From: Polytrichum commune
Lineage: Eukaryota > Streptophyta > Polytrichopsida > Polytrichales > Polytrichaceae
Length of the DNA stretch: 64,000 nucleotides
Direction of reading: 5' to 3'
NCBI GenBank assembly: GCA_950295325.1
Contig: OX485808.1
Location: 27,610,527 to 27,674,526, forward strand
Shown here: positions 23,342-33,958 of the stretch, one piece after another
Layout of the letters: each line of letters starts with the position of its first letter
How positions within the stretch are numbered: the stretch's first letter is position 1
Translations under genes and position numbers: made by a program
Notes under the pieces: generated by a model
Seen by the model: only the letters and a program-made list of their open reading frames with translations
Told to the model about the DNA's origin: nothing
The model's database searches: none

Positions 23342-25106
23342 AGAACAAGAGTTCAACGTTGAGTAATGTTCGGGGTGTCATGTGGCTTTATATGGAATTA
23401 AAAAGTCGACTTGGTTGCAAAATGATGACATTCCCAACACCCACCACATTTGCTAACAAGAATGTGGTGGAAATTGTGGTGAGACACATCAACAATGGGT
23501 AGTAAATAAAACAACATTAAGACATAAATTGTGGACATAACCAAATTATACACATGGTAGTTCTATGACTACCTCCAACAAGAGGCAGTAATCTGCACTT
23601 GTCCCACATACATGCTTAGTAATTTGTCTCAATTTCAAATATGTGCTCATGGCTATGATCAAGGTGAAGCGTCCATCATCGACATCCTCTCTCTCTCTCT
23701 CTTTTAGTTCTATCAGCAAGTCTTATAATACGAGTGGCAAAATCCAACCTTAAATATGGACCACGTGTCACATTGTAAACATATTTTTGTTGCATGTACA
23801 TTGTGTTATTTGTGAAATATACACACCTACACTGGTATTGCAAACACATTGCACTTCCCAAAGTATGTGTAGAATTAGGGTTGTCATCGTATGCCTCTAA
23901 TCTGTTTCTTCCAGACACCCTGTTCTCCTTCATAAATTGACAGCGCAAACAATGAGTTAAGCTCCTTTGCATTAAATATTTTTTGACAAATCTACCTTTT
24001 GTCCAAATTTACATTTGTAAACTTCCTAGTCAAATGATTTGCCAAGCATGGTGCATAATTTTCCTTCATTCTAGCAAGGACAGGCCAATCTTTTCATAGT
24101 ATGCACTGTGCAGCATATGGTCCATATGGATATGAATTCTTACCCTCATTGGGAGGAGATTTTTTGCATGAGAAAACACAAACCAAACTGGAGGATTTAT
24201 AAAAATTTGCTGAAGATTTTCGCCAGATCCACGCCATGGGTATTATCTATTGTAAATAGTGTAGTATGGGGTTTCACATACAAATACATTGGAATAAGCT
24301 AGGTATGCCATATTTGTTGGGGTATCAATGACACATAACCATTTTGCCCATGAGGCGGTGTTCTAGGGTTGAGGGAGAGGACGCCTTCCACAAAGCATAT
24401 CCTTCTCCTTCCTATGCCTTCAATATAGGTTATCAATCTCCATGAATGGAAGGTTCAAAGAAGAGGCCATCAAAATGGTTCCCTAGTCCATAGGACAACA
24501 CTTATGGTTTCAAAACTTAGAAGAACTTAATGACCTATCTGTACATGTGACACATCCTCTGTGTAGCATGTGCACCATGTTAGTATCAATCTTGGAATTG
24601 TCAATTTTGCAGTTTAATATATAGGACTTAATAAGCAACTATGCATGTCACTTGTGATCCCATGCACATGTTGCTGATGACCATGTGGTTTAGACAAGAC
24701 TAAATGATATATAGGTGTAATTTGGTTATTGTTCTCAATTGGACACATATATTTGATTAGTATGTGGTTAGGTGAGGATCAAAGAACAAACACCTATAAA
24801 GATACATGTTTTTAAGAGATTGAACTATATCTTCAACTTTTATTAACTACTCGACACTCAATAATGAACGCAAGTGGCAAAACCTATGCAATCACTCAAG
24901 GAATCAACAATCATGCACATCTGATAACCACAACTACACCAACAAAAGTTGGAATCCCAATCTGGTTTTTGTTGATGTTCCATCATAGATTTGCTAATGT
25001 GACACAAATTTGAAAACCCAAATTTCATCAAGAGAAGATGGAGAACACAAAAATTAAACCAAATAACACCCACATATCTTAATAAGATACTCAAAAAAAC
25101 ACCTTT

Positions 25107-25262
25107 ATCAAGAAACATGGCATCGAGAACATCAAGAAACATGGGTCCAAATGACACCTCCAAACATGACTATCAAGAAACATGGCATCAAGAACATCAA
25201 GAAACATGGGTCCAAATGACACCTCCAAACATGACTATCAAGAAACATCAAGAAATATGGCA
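25107..25262. repeat. 65-bp minisatellite, about 2.4 copies
   Basis: Units start at 25107, 25172 and 25237 (each ATCAAGAAACAT...). Units 1 and 2 differ by a single base over the 65 bp, and unit 3 is cut short. The internal motif ATCAAGAAACATGG also recurs inside each unit. An open frame through it is a by-product. Confidence 0.9.
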
Positions 25263-26739
25263 ACAAGGATTACATACATGTGACTTTTCAACTTGGACAT
25301 GCAGACCAGTGCTCCACCTACTCTACATTTGAGGTTCAAATGTTAGCTTTCCCAACAGTGCAAGCGTGTGAGAGATATGAATAGGAAATGGCGATTATCA
25401 ATTGGAAGAATGGGGAATTAATGGCCAAAGTGGTGGCCAAAGGGCAGATTTTCTGGCCTAATGGAGCGAAAAACATGAGAAATGTCATGAGTTATTTCAT
25501 CACATACGTTTCACAAGTGTTATACTAGGAGGCTCCATCATCCACTTCCTGCAATGTAATGATCCACCAAGCATATCTCACTACGAGAATACATAGGTCT
25601 CGATGACACGGTCCAAAATGACCATAATAACTTCGTTTCAATTAGCCATGCTTGGAAGGGGGAAACAAAACAAAACAAAAAAAACAAAAAAAACAAAAAC
25701 AAAACAAAATTGATACAAACATGTTTCTTCCAAGCCAATCTAAATTCATACACAATGTCATTTTGATCATTCTCAGGATGTGTCATCTAGACCCATGTTT
25801 TCTTACAAGGTGACTCAATAGTGCATCATCATGAGGCAAGAAGAATCGAATGTTTCACGAAACGAAATTTGGGTAAGCCACAGTTGAAATTCAATCAATC
25901 TTGGTGTTTTTGTCGTGGATGTTCACATGATGTGTGCATTGCTATAAATCACTAAAAGAAATCTTATAATTCATGTGTACACACAAACTTTCAAGACACA
26001 AGACACACTTGCCCTCAAAACGGAGCAGCATTTGCAATGGAAAGGGCGCCCATGTCGGTCAACATTAAACATTGGTTAAGAAGCATAAGTATTGTGTTTT
26101 TGAGCACTTTTGGTACTATAAACATCTTGAAAACTGTAGATTTTATTTTAATATATTTTTTTCCTTCAAAGTGAAATCGAATACCTAGGGTTTATGGATG
26201 TTGACCCATGCTGTAGAAAATTTACTTCCACTTAGTTCAAAAATGATCAACATTTGAATTCAAACTGTAGTGGTTTAATCCAGAGCGCTGGTGGAGAAGT
26301 TCGATGATGTGTTGAAAGGACCTCGAAACCGGAGAATTGGGTGCTCAAATTCTGATATGACCAAGGTGAGAATTACCGTGCAACCAGCGCACAATGTGTT
26401 AACTTCATGTTTTTCAATTGCATGGTGAATGTGGAAGATGTTGTGGCTGGATTTGAGTTCAATGATTTGTGGCTGCCTTCAGCCATATCTTTGATCAATT
26501 TTAGGTTTGTAGGTGGCATGGAAATTAAAAACTTCGTCGTAGCAAAGTGGTCATTGAACTTGGCTGCATTGATTGATTGCACGAGTGGTCAACCTGGATC
26601 AGGAATCTCATTACTCTGATTTTGAGACAGTCACATAAATTGTTTAGAAAGCTTCAACCAAAATTTAAGAGAATCTCATAAGCGGGAAGATCTGTATTTC
26701 AACAATCTCCACCATGAAATCTTGTGTGCCGGAATGTAG

Positions 26740-26752
26740 TTTTTGTGTGTGG
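26740..26752. repeat. Left target-site duplication of the LINE
   Basis: TTTTTGTGTGTGG, identical to 34377-34389. It fixes the left border of the retrotransposon. Confidence 0.85.
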
Positions 26753-26816
26753 AATCAAACAAACAGGAATCACCATACCCGCTATACCTAACCTTTTTAC
26801 CACAACCAAATTTACA

Positions 26817-29800
26817 ATGATAATATATCTAAAAATACATATGAAAAATCCCAGAACACTTCATTCCTATGGTTACTACTTCATTGACAAACTTGAATTG
26901 CTAAAAGGCGGAGACATCAAGCCCAACCCAGGACCAATGCCTAACATCCTCCACACACATCCTACAACACACAAAAGAAGAGCAAACACTTACTTCATTC
27001 CAAACACCATAAAACTACAACCTGAATACCAACACATCGCAAATACATTTGCCCCCATTCTACAAAACACACACCCACTACACCCCCAAGCAATAACAAC
27101 TTACCCGCATTTACACCAATATACACAAACACAAAGCCAATCACCACCCACACATATGCTCTATGCTCTCATCATCACCATCCACCCCTCAATAGACACA
27201 TGCAATAACATACTAGCCCAACCTCAACATTACCATTTTAACAACATTTGGACTAACACTTTGATTATCAGACTAGCTAACCTCAACAATCCACCTGAAA
27301 GGCACATATTGACACCTCACCCCTACACCACATTCGTGGAAAATAATCAAGATATAATACACCCAAAAAATTCAATAAACACAGAATTATATGAATTCAT
27401 ACATAACCGAGATGTTACACCTACATTAGCCACCCTTCAAAATAAATTTCCCTTCCTCCCAAGTCAATTGCTCAAGGAAGCACTCCGATGCCTAGAAAAC
27501 ATCAATGAATACTCACACCCACCACCACCATTAGATATTCCCGCACCAATTCCAAGAACCAACACCGACATCGAACACGAAACCAACATCATCACATGGA
27601 ATGCGTCGTCACTCAACACATCATTGCCAAACCTACAAAATCTAATCAACAATTCACTAAATAACACAGCAATCATACATATTCAAGAAACCAAACTAAC
27701 TGCAAACAAATCCACAAAATACATACAAAACTTATTTCCAGAATTTAAACTCACTTTTAACAACACACATGCTCTTACAAGATGCATACAACAAAGAATG
27801 CCTTCTACCCCCGGTAGAGGAGGCTTACTTACACTCATCCACAATAAATATGCATTCCCTGGAAATATCACCAAAATTCCCACGCCAGCAAATATCTCTC
27901 CATATCTACAAATAATCAAAATAAATAACCACCCACTAACACCCTGGATAATCATACACATGTATATGCCTACACACTTAGAAGACACGTGTCTTATCCC
28001 ACACCTTAAGAACGAAATCACTAACGAAATCACTATCCATCCCAATCACATATATACATTATGTGGTGACTTTAACCGAGACATCGCACTTACGGGCAGA
28101 CAAAATAACAACATTAACACCCTTCCACAAGAAGAAGACTATCAATGGAAAAATTTCACCGCATCACTCAACCTGGAATATATCCCAACTAACACTACTT
28201 TCTCTAGACAAGGAGGCTATAATTATACATCAACAAGTCTAATAGATGGATTCTACATCCACTCGCCAGACAACAGCAAATTCATCTCTACTACTAACAC
28301 CAACATGAATCTAAACTCAGACCACTACCCAATTGTCCTACATATCCCCCATAACACCCTTATAGCCAGACCCCCGCCTCCCACAAACACGCCACCTACT
28401 AGAATCCTAAATCCAATCCCACCAGAAAACATCGAAAAATTCAACATAATATTCTTCGAAGAAAATTTCACACAAATCAAGACACTTACCACATTACTAG
28501 AATCCCACCAACACTTAAGTCCAGATCTATGGGCGGAAGCTTGCACAATATTTGACCACATTGTACATAAAATCTCAGAAACAATTGAAAAAACTTGTAA
28601 AGCAGACCCACTACCCAATCTTACGAATAGAACAACCCAACAAGGTGGATTTTTGCCACGAAAACTAGCCAGAAAATGGAAACAACACCTAAACACATAT
28701 CACCTCATCCGGAAAACCATATACATTGCACAACACGACCCACTTTGGCAAGCGCACCCCATCCTCAACGACATACGTAACCACCAAAATACAAACATCC
28801 CACTTCCACCCGTTACAATGATACCTCCTACCGAATGGATTGAAACCATTGCAACCATCGCCAAAAATGCAAATAAAGCAGCCAGAAAAATTACCACAAA
28901 ATATACCAAAAATTGTATTCTAAAAGCCGTATCAAAATATCGTCAAATGTATGAAAAAACCCCCAAAAAGATAAATCGTAAAATCTTCAAGAATACTGAA
29001 ACCTCACCACTTGACTTCATCATGGATAGGCAAAATAACATCCTAACTAACCCAGAAAATATCGCATCAGAAATTTACACGCAACAATCCATTAGTAACC
29101 GCCCTACAGTCCCCACATGTCACTATAACAATAACCACCCACTACACTGCACATGTGGAGTCCGGCAATACCCATGGCACGATTTAGACGGATACACAAT
29201 CGACAGACGAGGCGAACCCCAAACCCCCTTACACACGTACTTTGACCAACAAACATACGACCTCTACCTTAAAAATCTAAGTAATAACAAAGCCCCCGGC
29301 CCAAACAAAATACCCAATTCCATTCTAAAAAACATGCCGCCACGCTTTCACAAATTACTCTTTCTATTCTTTAAACAATGTTATAAACAAAAACAAATCC
29401 CCGCATCGTGGAAAACTAGTCTCACAGTTTTACTATACAAAAAAGGTGACCCGTCACAACTAACAAATCACAGGCCTATTGCACTAGCTAACACCATATA
29501 TAAATTCTACACGAGTACACTAACATCTATCCTATCAGCATATGGAGAAAAACATCAAATCCTACACGATAGTCAAGAAGGGTTTAGAGCTGAGAGAAGC
29601 ACTTCTAGACAAATTCAATTATTAATCGCAGCGCTTGAAGACGCACGATTCACGAACCAAGATATATACATTCTCTATATTGACTTCAAAAATGCCTTTG
29701 GCTCTATTGATCACGCCAGACTCTTAGCAATCATGAAGGATCTAGGCTATCCTACTGACTCCATAAACCTCATAGGAAACATATATTCACAATCATCAAC

Positions 29801-32800
29801 CATATTCATTGGAGAACACTTCGGCAAAACCCTACCAATCCCCATACAAAGAGGCACAATACAGGGCGACACACTAAGCCCGTACCTCTTTATCATATTC
29901 CTTGAACCCCTCCTTCGATGGCTCCAACAAGGAAACAATGGATATACTTTTGGTACATCTAAAGTTAAAATCTCATCAGCAGCCTATGCCGATGATCTAG
30001 CAGCAATCGCCAATAAATTAGAGTCACTACAAACACAACTCACCAAACTAGACAAATTCTGTACCTGGGCTGGAATGGACCTTGGAATACCCAAATGTGC
30101 CGTGACTGGGTGCCCAAATAAATCCAAACTCCACCCCATAACTTTCAAAGCCCTAATCCAAGCCTCCAACATCAACTACAGAAACCAACCCCTACCAGTC
30201 TTAAACCAACATGAACCATACACATATTTAGGAATCAATCTTGCACCGTCACTCAAATGGAAAACACAAATAAATACCACTACAGCTAAAGTAACTAAAC
30301 AATGTCAAGCCCTCATAACATGCCCAGCTACTATGAAACAAAAAATAAATATGGCAGATACAGTCATCCGGGCGGGAATAGCATATAGCTTCTATGCAGT
30401 GCCATACTCCATACCATCCATCAAAAAACTTGATAACAAAATAATCGCACTTCATAAAATAATTTGTGGAATACCCAAATGTACATCTAACATCACTACA
30501 CAACTCCCACACAACCTATTCGGAATTGAAGCATTCTCACTACAAAATGCCTATTTAAGATGCATTGGCGAACAACTACAAAATGCCCTCAATGATAAAG
30601 GTCGACTTGGGAAAATCTATGTTGGCCTACTTCAATTCATACTCGCCAAATATGGTGGATCTAAAGAAATCACCTGCATCAGATACCATCATTGTGTCAG
30701 ATCACCCATCACTAGAACATTGTTCCTACTCAAGCACAAAGCCGGAGTCCACCTAAAAAGTACAATAAATAACTTCCTCTTAAACCCCTCCCCACTAGAA
30801 ACCGCATGGATGCAAGAAACACAAATACTTCACGAACTAAGCCCCCACCTCTCACTTAAATTACTAAATAAACTACTAGTGCATAATATAACCACACTCG
30901 ACCAAATTACAATGCCTAATGGTACCACCCTCATGAACCCAGACGAATTCAAAATTTACCACTCCACCCCTTCTAAACTCCTCCAAAGCGCACTCCACAT
31001 CGCTAACCAATTATTTTGCCACCCCCCTTGTAATCACTGCCCCATGCCATGTCAACAACATCATCCGCCAAGATCTCTAAAAAACAAGTACATTATTCGA
31101 CACCATAACATCCTACCTCAACCACCGAGCAACCCCGTACACCACACCCACCGCCCCATCCCCCACCTACCCCCTCCCCCCAGCAACATGCTTAAAGACC
31201 CCCGACAATTCCCCATACAAAAAATCCTCGATCACAAACAAAAACAATCCAACGACCATAATGGAATAAAACGGACAGTTACGTCATATTTGTGCCAATG
31301 GACCACAACAAATAATTACACATATAACAAATGGCGAACACAACGAGACCTTTATCCTTACTGCGAAACCAACATATGTAACCACAACACCGATTTACTT
31401 ATCCAGTATTACAAAGAAAGGCAACACCAACAATTCTCAAACATCATCAATGCCTACTTCTCCACAGAACAACATAGGGACACAAGGTTTGTCACACCAA
31501 CCACAACAATCCCACTAGCTCAAATCTCTATTAATGAATGTAACCCAGAAAACGACATCGAAACAAACTCGGATACCATACAAATACAATTCGATGTTGC
31601 CCACATATACGAGGACAACGGCCGGCATCTCATTACCATCCCGAAAACCCGGCTATTGTGGCTATGGAAACAATACCAACTGGCCAAAAATACCACACAC
31701 GGTCTAGAACCCTCTACTCAGGCATTCGAAACTGAAATTGTTTGGTTATACCAAAGGTATAAATACCGTATCCCAAAAAATGACACGCTCAAACGAGCCC
31801 AGTACACAATACCAACCCCAATACTAGACCTCCTAATTACAACATTCAATATTAATCATTCATATTTCTCGTCCCCAGTTACATGTCCCATACAATTCAG
31901 CCAATTCTATTCACCATTCTCGCGAGACGTAATATTTGGATCCCTAGGTAAAGCGTTTGACCACAAATGGCAAGGACTCGGATACGCACACCCCCATAAC
32001 ACAACAGACTTACAACAAGCTATTCATTGGGCCCGAATGGCGGCCCAAAACGATCCACATACAATCACTATACTTATTTCCCCCGACACTGATTGGTACC
32101 AAAACTCCAACCCGCACATAGGCCCATTTCCAGACACACATGTCATTGCCCATTTTGCCGCTGATACGCTCACCTATGAGGAACCCACAATACCCCCCGA
32201 GCTCAATATCCCCAGGAAAGAGCCATCTACCATACAAATATTCTGCATCCATCACCAAAGCAATACCATTGGCACCCTTGAACAAATGAAACTAATACAA
32301 GAAATATCAAACAACCTCCACATACCTCAGAGCCACACACAAATTGCACCACCCACCCCCCCAAACACCACCGTTAACCCTAGTAAAAAATGGGCTAAAT
32401 CAAACTACCCAAATCCATACATACACAATAATATCCCTATCCCACAACTTCCAGACTACCAAACAAATTTACCCCTAAAATTCCACCCACAATTTAGTTA
32501 TTACACGGATGGTTCATTCATAAAACCCTTAGAAATTGCCCCTGGGGTATGGAGAAGAGAAAGAGCTGGTTACGGCATCTACAGCCCCAAAGGCCTAAAC
32601 ATTGCCAAAAGACTCCACGGGCATCAAAATATACTACGTGCTGAAATGATGGCCATACACAAAACATTAAGAATCGTCAACACACAATTCCCTAATGAAC
32701 CCGCCTTTATATTCACAGATAGTCTAAATGTCTTATACTTACTCAACACACAAATTAAACACCCCACTCTCCATAATAGCCACCCAGACCAAACCACACT

Positions 32801-33041
32801 TAACTCCATGGTAAAAATCCTTCAAAACCGCACACAACCAATCACACTATACAAAGTTAGAGCACACGTCAACATTGACGGTAATGAAAAAGCCGATAAA
32901 CTAGCAAAAATGGGATTAGAATTAGAACACAGAAACGCCCGTCACCCATACGAACATGCCCACGCAACCCCGTATTACTACCAAAAGATATCTGGGCCTC
33001 GATGGATGAAGTCCCAGACAAAGGCCCAGTCAGATTCTTAG
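26817..33041 (+). CDS. LINE polyprotein: 2A-like, APE, RT, PCIF1-like domain, RNase H
   Basis: 2,074 aa from the first ATG inside the target duplications; the open frame extends upstream to a GTG at 26724, but that lies in host DNA. A 2A-like GDIKPNPGP is at residues 32-40. The APE endonuclease spans about 255-510: Asn262, Glu291 in QETK, GDFN at 417-420, SDH at 501-503. The reverse transcriptase spans about 820-1095: Asp956, GTIQGDTLSP and YADD at 1057-1060. A Cys/His cluster lies near 1400. A domain like PCIF1 methyltransferase lies at about 1630-1860: an SSP..C..QFSQFYSPF stretch from 1685, FGS.G..FD, and AHPHN at 1724 where PCIF1 has NPPF. RNase H spans about 1893-2045 with Asp1898, Glu1943, Asp1968 and Asp2027. 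The frame ends 16 codons after a point where the -1 frame takes over plausible coding. Confidence 0.88.
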   Translation: MIIYLKIHMKNPRTLHSYGYYFIDKLELLKGGDIKPNPGPMPNILHTHPTTHKRRANTYFIPNTIKLQPEYQHIANTFAPILQNTHPLHPQAITTYPHLHQYTQTQSQSPPTHMLYALIITIHPSIDTCNNILAQPQHYHFNNIWTNTLIIRLANLNNPPERHILTPHPYTTFVENNQDIIHPKNSINTELYEFIHNRDVTPTLATLQNKFPFLPSQLLKEALRCLENINEYSHPPPPLDIPAPIPRTNTDIEHETNIITWNASSLNTSLPNLQNLINNSLNNTAIIHIQETKLTANKSTKYIQNLFPEFKLTFNNTHALTRCIQQRMPSTPGRGGLLTLIHNKYAFPGNITKIPTPANISPYLQIIKINNHPLTPWIIIHMYMPTHLEDTCLIPHLKNEITNEITIHPNHIYTLCGDFNRDIALTGRQNNNINTLPQEEDYQWKNFTASLNLEYIPTNTTFSRQGGYNYTSTSLIDGFYIHSPDNSKFISTTNTNMNLNSDHYPIVLHIPHNTLIARPPPPTNTPPTRILNPIPPENIEKFNIIFFEENFTQIKTLTTLLESHQHLSPDLWAEACTIFDHIVHKISETIEKTCKADPLPNLTNRTTQQGGFLPRKLARKWKQHLNTYHLIRKTIYIAQHDPLWQAHPILNDIRNHQNTNIPLPPVTMIPPTEWIETIATIAKNANKAARKITTKYTKNCILKAVSKYRQMYEKTPKKINRKIFKNTETSPLDFIMDRQNNILTNPENIASEIYTQQSISNRPTVPTCHYNNNHPLHCTCGVRQYPWHDLDGYTIDRRGEPQTPLHTYFDQQTYDLYLKNLSNNKAPGPNKIPNSILKNMPPRFHKLLFLFFKQCYKQKQIPASWKTSLTVLLYKKGDPSQLTNHRPIALANTIYKFYTSTLTSILSAYGEKHQILHDSQEGFRAERSTSRQIQLLIAALEDARFTNQDIYILYIDFKNAFGSIDHARLLAIMKDLGYPTDSINLIGNIYSQSSTIFIGEHFGKTLPIPIQRGTIQGDTLSPYLFIIFLEPLLRWLQQGNNGYTFGTSKVKISSAAYADDLAAIANKLESLQTQLTKLDKFCTWAGMDLGIPKCAVTGCPNKSKLHPITFKALIQASNINYRNQPLPVLNQHEPYTYLGINLAPSLKWKTQINTTTAKVTKQCQALITCPATMKQKINMADTVIRAGIAYSFYAVPYSIPSIKKLDNKIIALHKIICGIPKCTSNITTQLPHNLFGIEAFSLQNAYLRCIGEQLQNALNDKGRLGKIYVGLLQFILAKYGGSKEITCIRYHHCVRSPITRTLFLLKHKAGVHLKSTINNFLLNPSPLETAWMQETQILHELSPHLSLKLLNKLLVHNITTLDQITMPNGTTLMNPDEFKIYHSTPSKLLQSALHIANQLFCHPPCNHCPMPCQQHHPPRSLKNKYIIRHHNILPQPPSNPVHHTHRPIPHLPPPPSNMLKDPRQFPIQKILDHKQKQSNDHNGIKRTVTSYLCQWTTTNNYTYNKWRTQRDLYPYCETNICNHNTDLLIQYYKERQHQQFSNIINAYFSTEQHRDTRFVTPTTTIPLAQISINECNPENDIETNSDTIQIQFDVAHIYEDNGRHLITIPKTRLLWLWKQYQLAKNTTHGLEPSTQAFETEIVWLYQRYKYRIPKNDTLKRAQYTIPTPILDLLITTFNINHSYFSSPVTCPIQFSQFYSPFSRDVIFGSLGKAFDHKWQGLGYAHPHNTTDLQQAIHWARMAAQNDPHTITILISPDTDWYQNSNPHIGPFPDTHVIAHFAADTLTYEEPTIPPELNIPRKEPSTIQIFCIHHQSNTIGTLEQMKLIQEISNNLHIPQSHTQIAPPTPPNTTVNPSKKWAKSNYPNPYIHNNIPIPQLPDYQTNLPLKFHPQFSYYTDGSFIKPLEIAPGVWRRERAGYGIYSPKGLNIAKRLHGHQNILRAEMMAIHKTLRIVNTQFPNEPAFIFTDSLNVLYLLNTQIKHPTLHNSHPDQTTLNSMVKILQNRTQPITLYKVRAHVNIDGNEKADKLAKMGLELEHRNARHPYEHAHATPYYYQKISGPRWMKSQTKAQSDS
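26910..26936 (+). other. 2A-like ribosome-skipping motif
   Basis: Codes for GDIKPNPGP, matching the D-x-E-x-NPGP consensus except Lys in place of Glu. Similar motifs occur at the N-termini of some animal and trypanosome non-LTR elements. If it works, it would release a short N-terminal peptide from the polyprotein. The Lys change may weaken it. Confidence 0.6.
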
Positions 33042-33958
33042 AAAAACAAATTAAAAAATACGATCGGGAGACCAATATCGCAATCATGGCCACACAAACC
33101 CCCAACACGTGCAAATGGACAGAAAATGTAGACATAAACAAAGAAATGTCAAACGACTTCTGGACAAATCCCTTAATCGCAGACAAACAAAAATCATGCC
33201 TTATCAAATTCCGCACAGGCACCTACATGGGTAATGCAAGGAAGCAAATGTTCTTCGGCAATCAAAGATACCCCTCTATTACATGTCCCATATGCAACTC
33301 AAACGACCCAGACACGTGGCTACATGTACTACTTAAATGTAAGCAACAACATATACATGCACTCAGAGTTAGAAGACATAATAAAGCAGTAGCAGAAATT
33401 CGTAAACTTCTAATTTCGTCCGAAAAATCTAGATGTTTTATTCTCATGAATGCCGGTACCTTCAATAATAATCCCCAAGAAAATACTGTCCCTAATTGGC
33501 TCCTCCCATGCACATGTAACACACAAAGATGCCACTGCAACGCAAGATTTCGACCTGATATACTCTGCGTTAAAGGTCTACCATATCAAAATGTCCCACC
33601 CACTGATACCGACCCTAACCTCACTATACAATTTATTGAATTCACATATTGCAACGATAGATTCTCCCGAGAGGCAATAGAGGCAAAAACTAACAAATAC
33701 AAACCGCTACTTGATAGTCTTGTTTCTAGAGGTTGGAAAACTGAACCACTTATTGTCATTACCGCTGGGGCCAGAGCTACCACCCACACCCCCTCTATGA
33801 AAATACTCGAAGACAAACTCAAAATACCCACGAATCTCATTAAAAATACGTTTAAAGATATCAACTCCATTGCAATACACTATGCCATGTCTATCCTCCT
33901 ACATAAAAGGAGAATAGAAAATCACCAACCGCTTCCCCAAAATCTAGACCCTCCATAA
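33002..33958 (+). CDS. LINE C-terminal part: CCHC knuckle and restriction-like endonuclease, -1 frame
   Basis: 318 aa counted from the first ATG, overlapping the upstream frame by 40 bases in the -1 frame. The frame is also open upstream of that ATG, and its reading (PKDIWASMDEVPDKG) looks coding, so it is probably the severed C-terminus of the polyprotein rather than a separate ORF. A zinc knuckle C-x2-C-x9-H-x4-C is formed by C95, C98, H108 and C113. A second Cys-rich patch lies near 170-180. It is followed by RPD (P185-D186), then Glu213 in FIEFTY, then K229-x2-K232-Y233. This CCHC, PD, E/D, K-x-x-K-Y order is that of the restriction-like endonuclease of R2/CRE-type LINEs. It would be the second DNA-cutting activity of the element. 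Confidence 0.75.
   Translation: MDEVPDKGPVRFLEKQIKKYDRETNIAIMATQTPNTCKWTENVDINKEMSNDFWTNPLIADKQKSCLIKFRTGTYMGNARKQMFFGNQRYPSITCPICNSNDPDTWLHVLLKCKQQHIHALRVRRHNKAVAEIRKLLISSEKSRCFILMNAGTFNNNPQENTVPNWLLPCTCNTQRCHCNARFRPDILCVKGLPYQNVPPTDTDPNLTIQFIEFTYCNDRFSREAIEAKTNKYKPLLDSLVSRGWKTEPLIVITAGARATTHTPSMKILEDKLKIPTNLIKNTFKDINSIAIHYAMSILLHKRRIENHQPLPQNLDPP

Larger units (their letters stand above)
21347..26739. other. Intergenic, repeats only
   Basis: No gene is supported. Contents: a paralogous segment at 22740-23010; an R1 fragment at 22425-22520; an inverted repeat at 23238-23341; a repeat at 24740-25090 related to the window start; and a 65-bp minisatellite at 25107. A frame at 22609-22911 (100 codons) overlaps the paralogous segment but shows no family motif. 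The stretch 26280-26640 next to the LINE is less AT-rich, with a 70-codon frame (26407-26619) I do not recognise. Confidence 0.45.

Noticed and set aside
25107-25262. Possible CRISPR-like array from the 65-bp direct repeats
   Set aside because: Units are contiguous with no unique spacers; it is a minisatellite in a eukaryotic context.
26724-26816. Upstream extension of the LINE frame beginning at GTG
   Set aside because: It starts in host DNA before the left target duplication, so it cannot be part of the element's own coding region.
33002-33958. Second LINE frame as an independent ORF translated from its own ATG
   Set aside because: The frame is open and coding-like upstream of that ATG, so a severed polyprotein C-terminus is more likely; kept as a CDS with that caveat.
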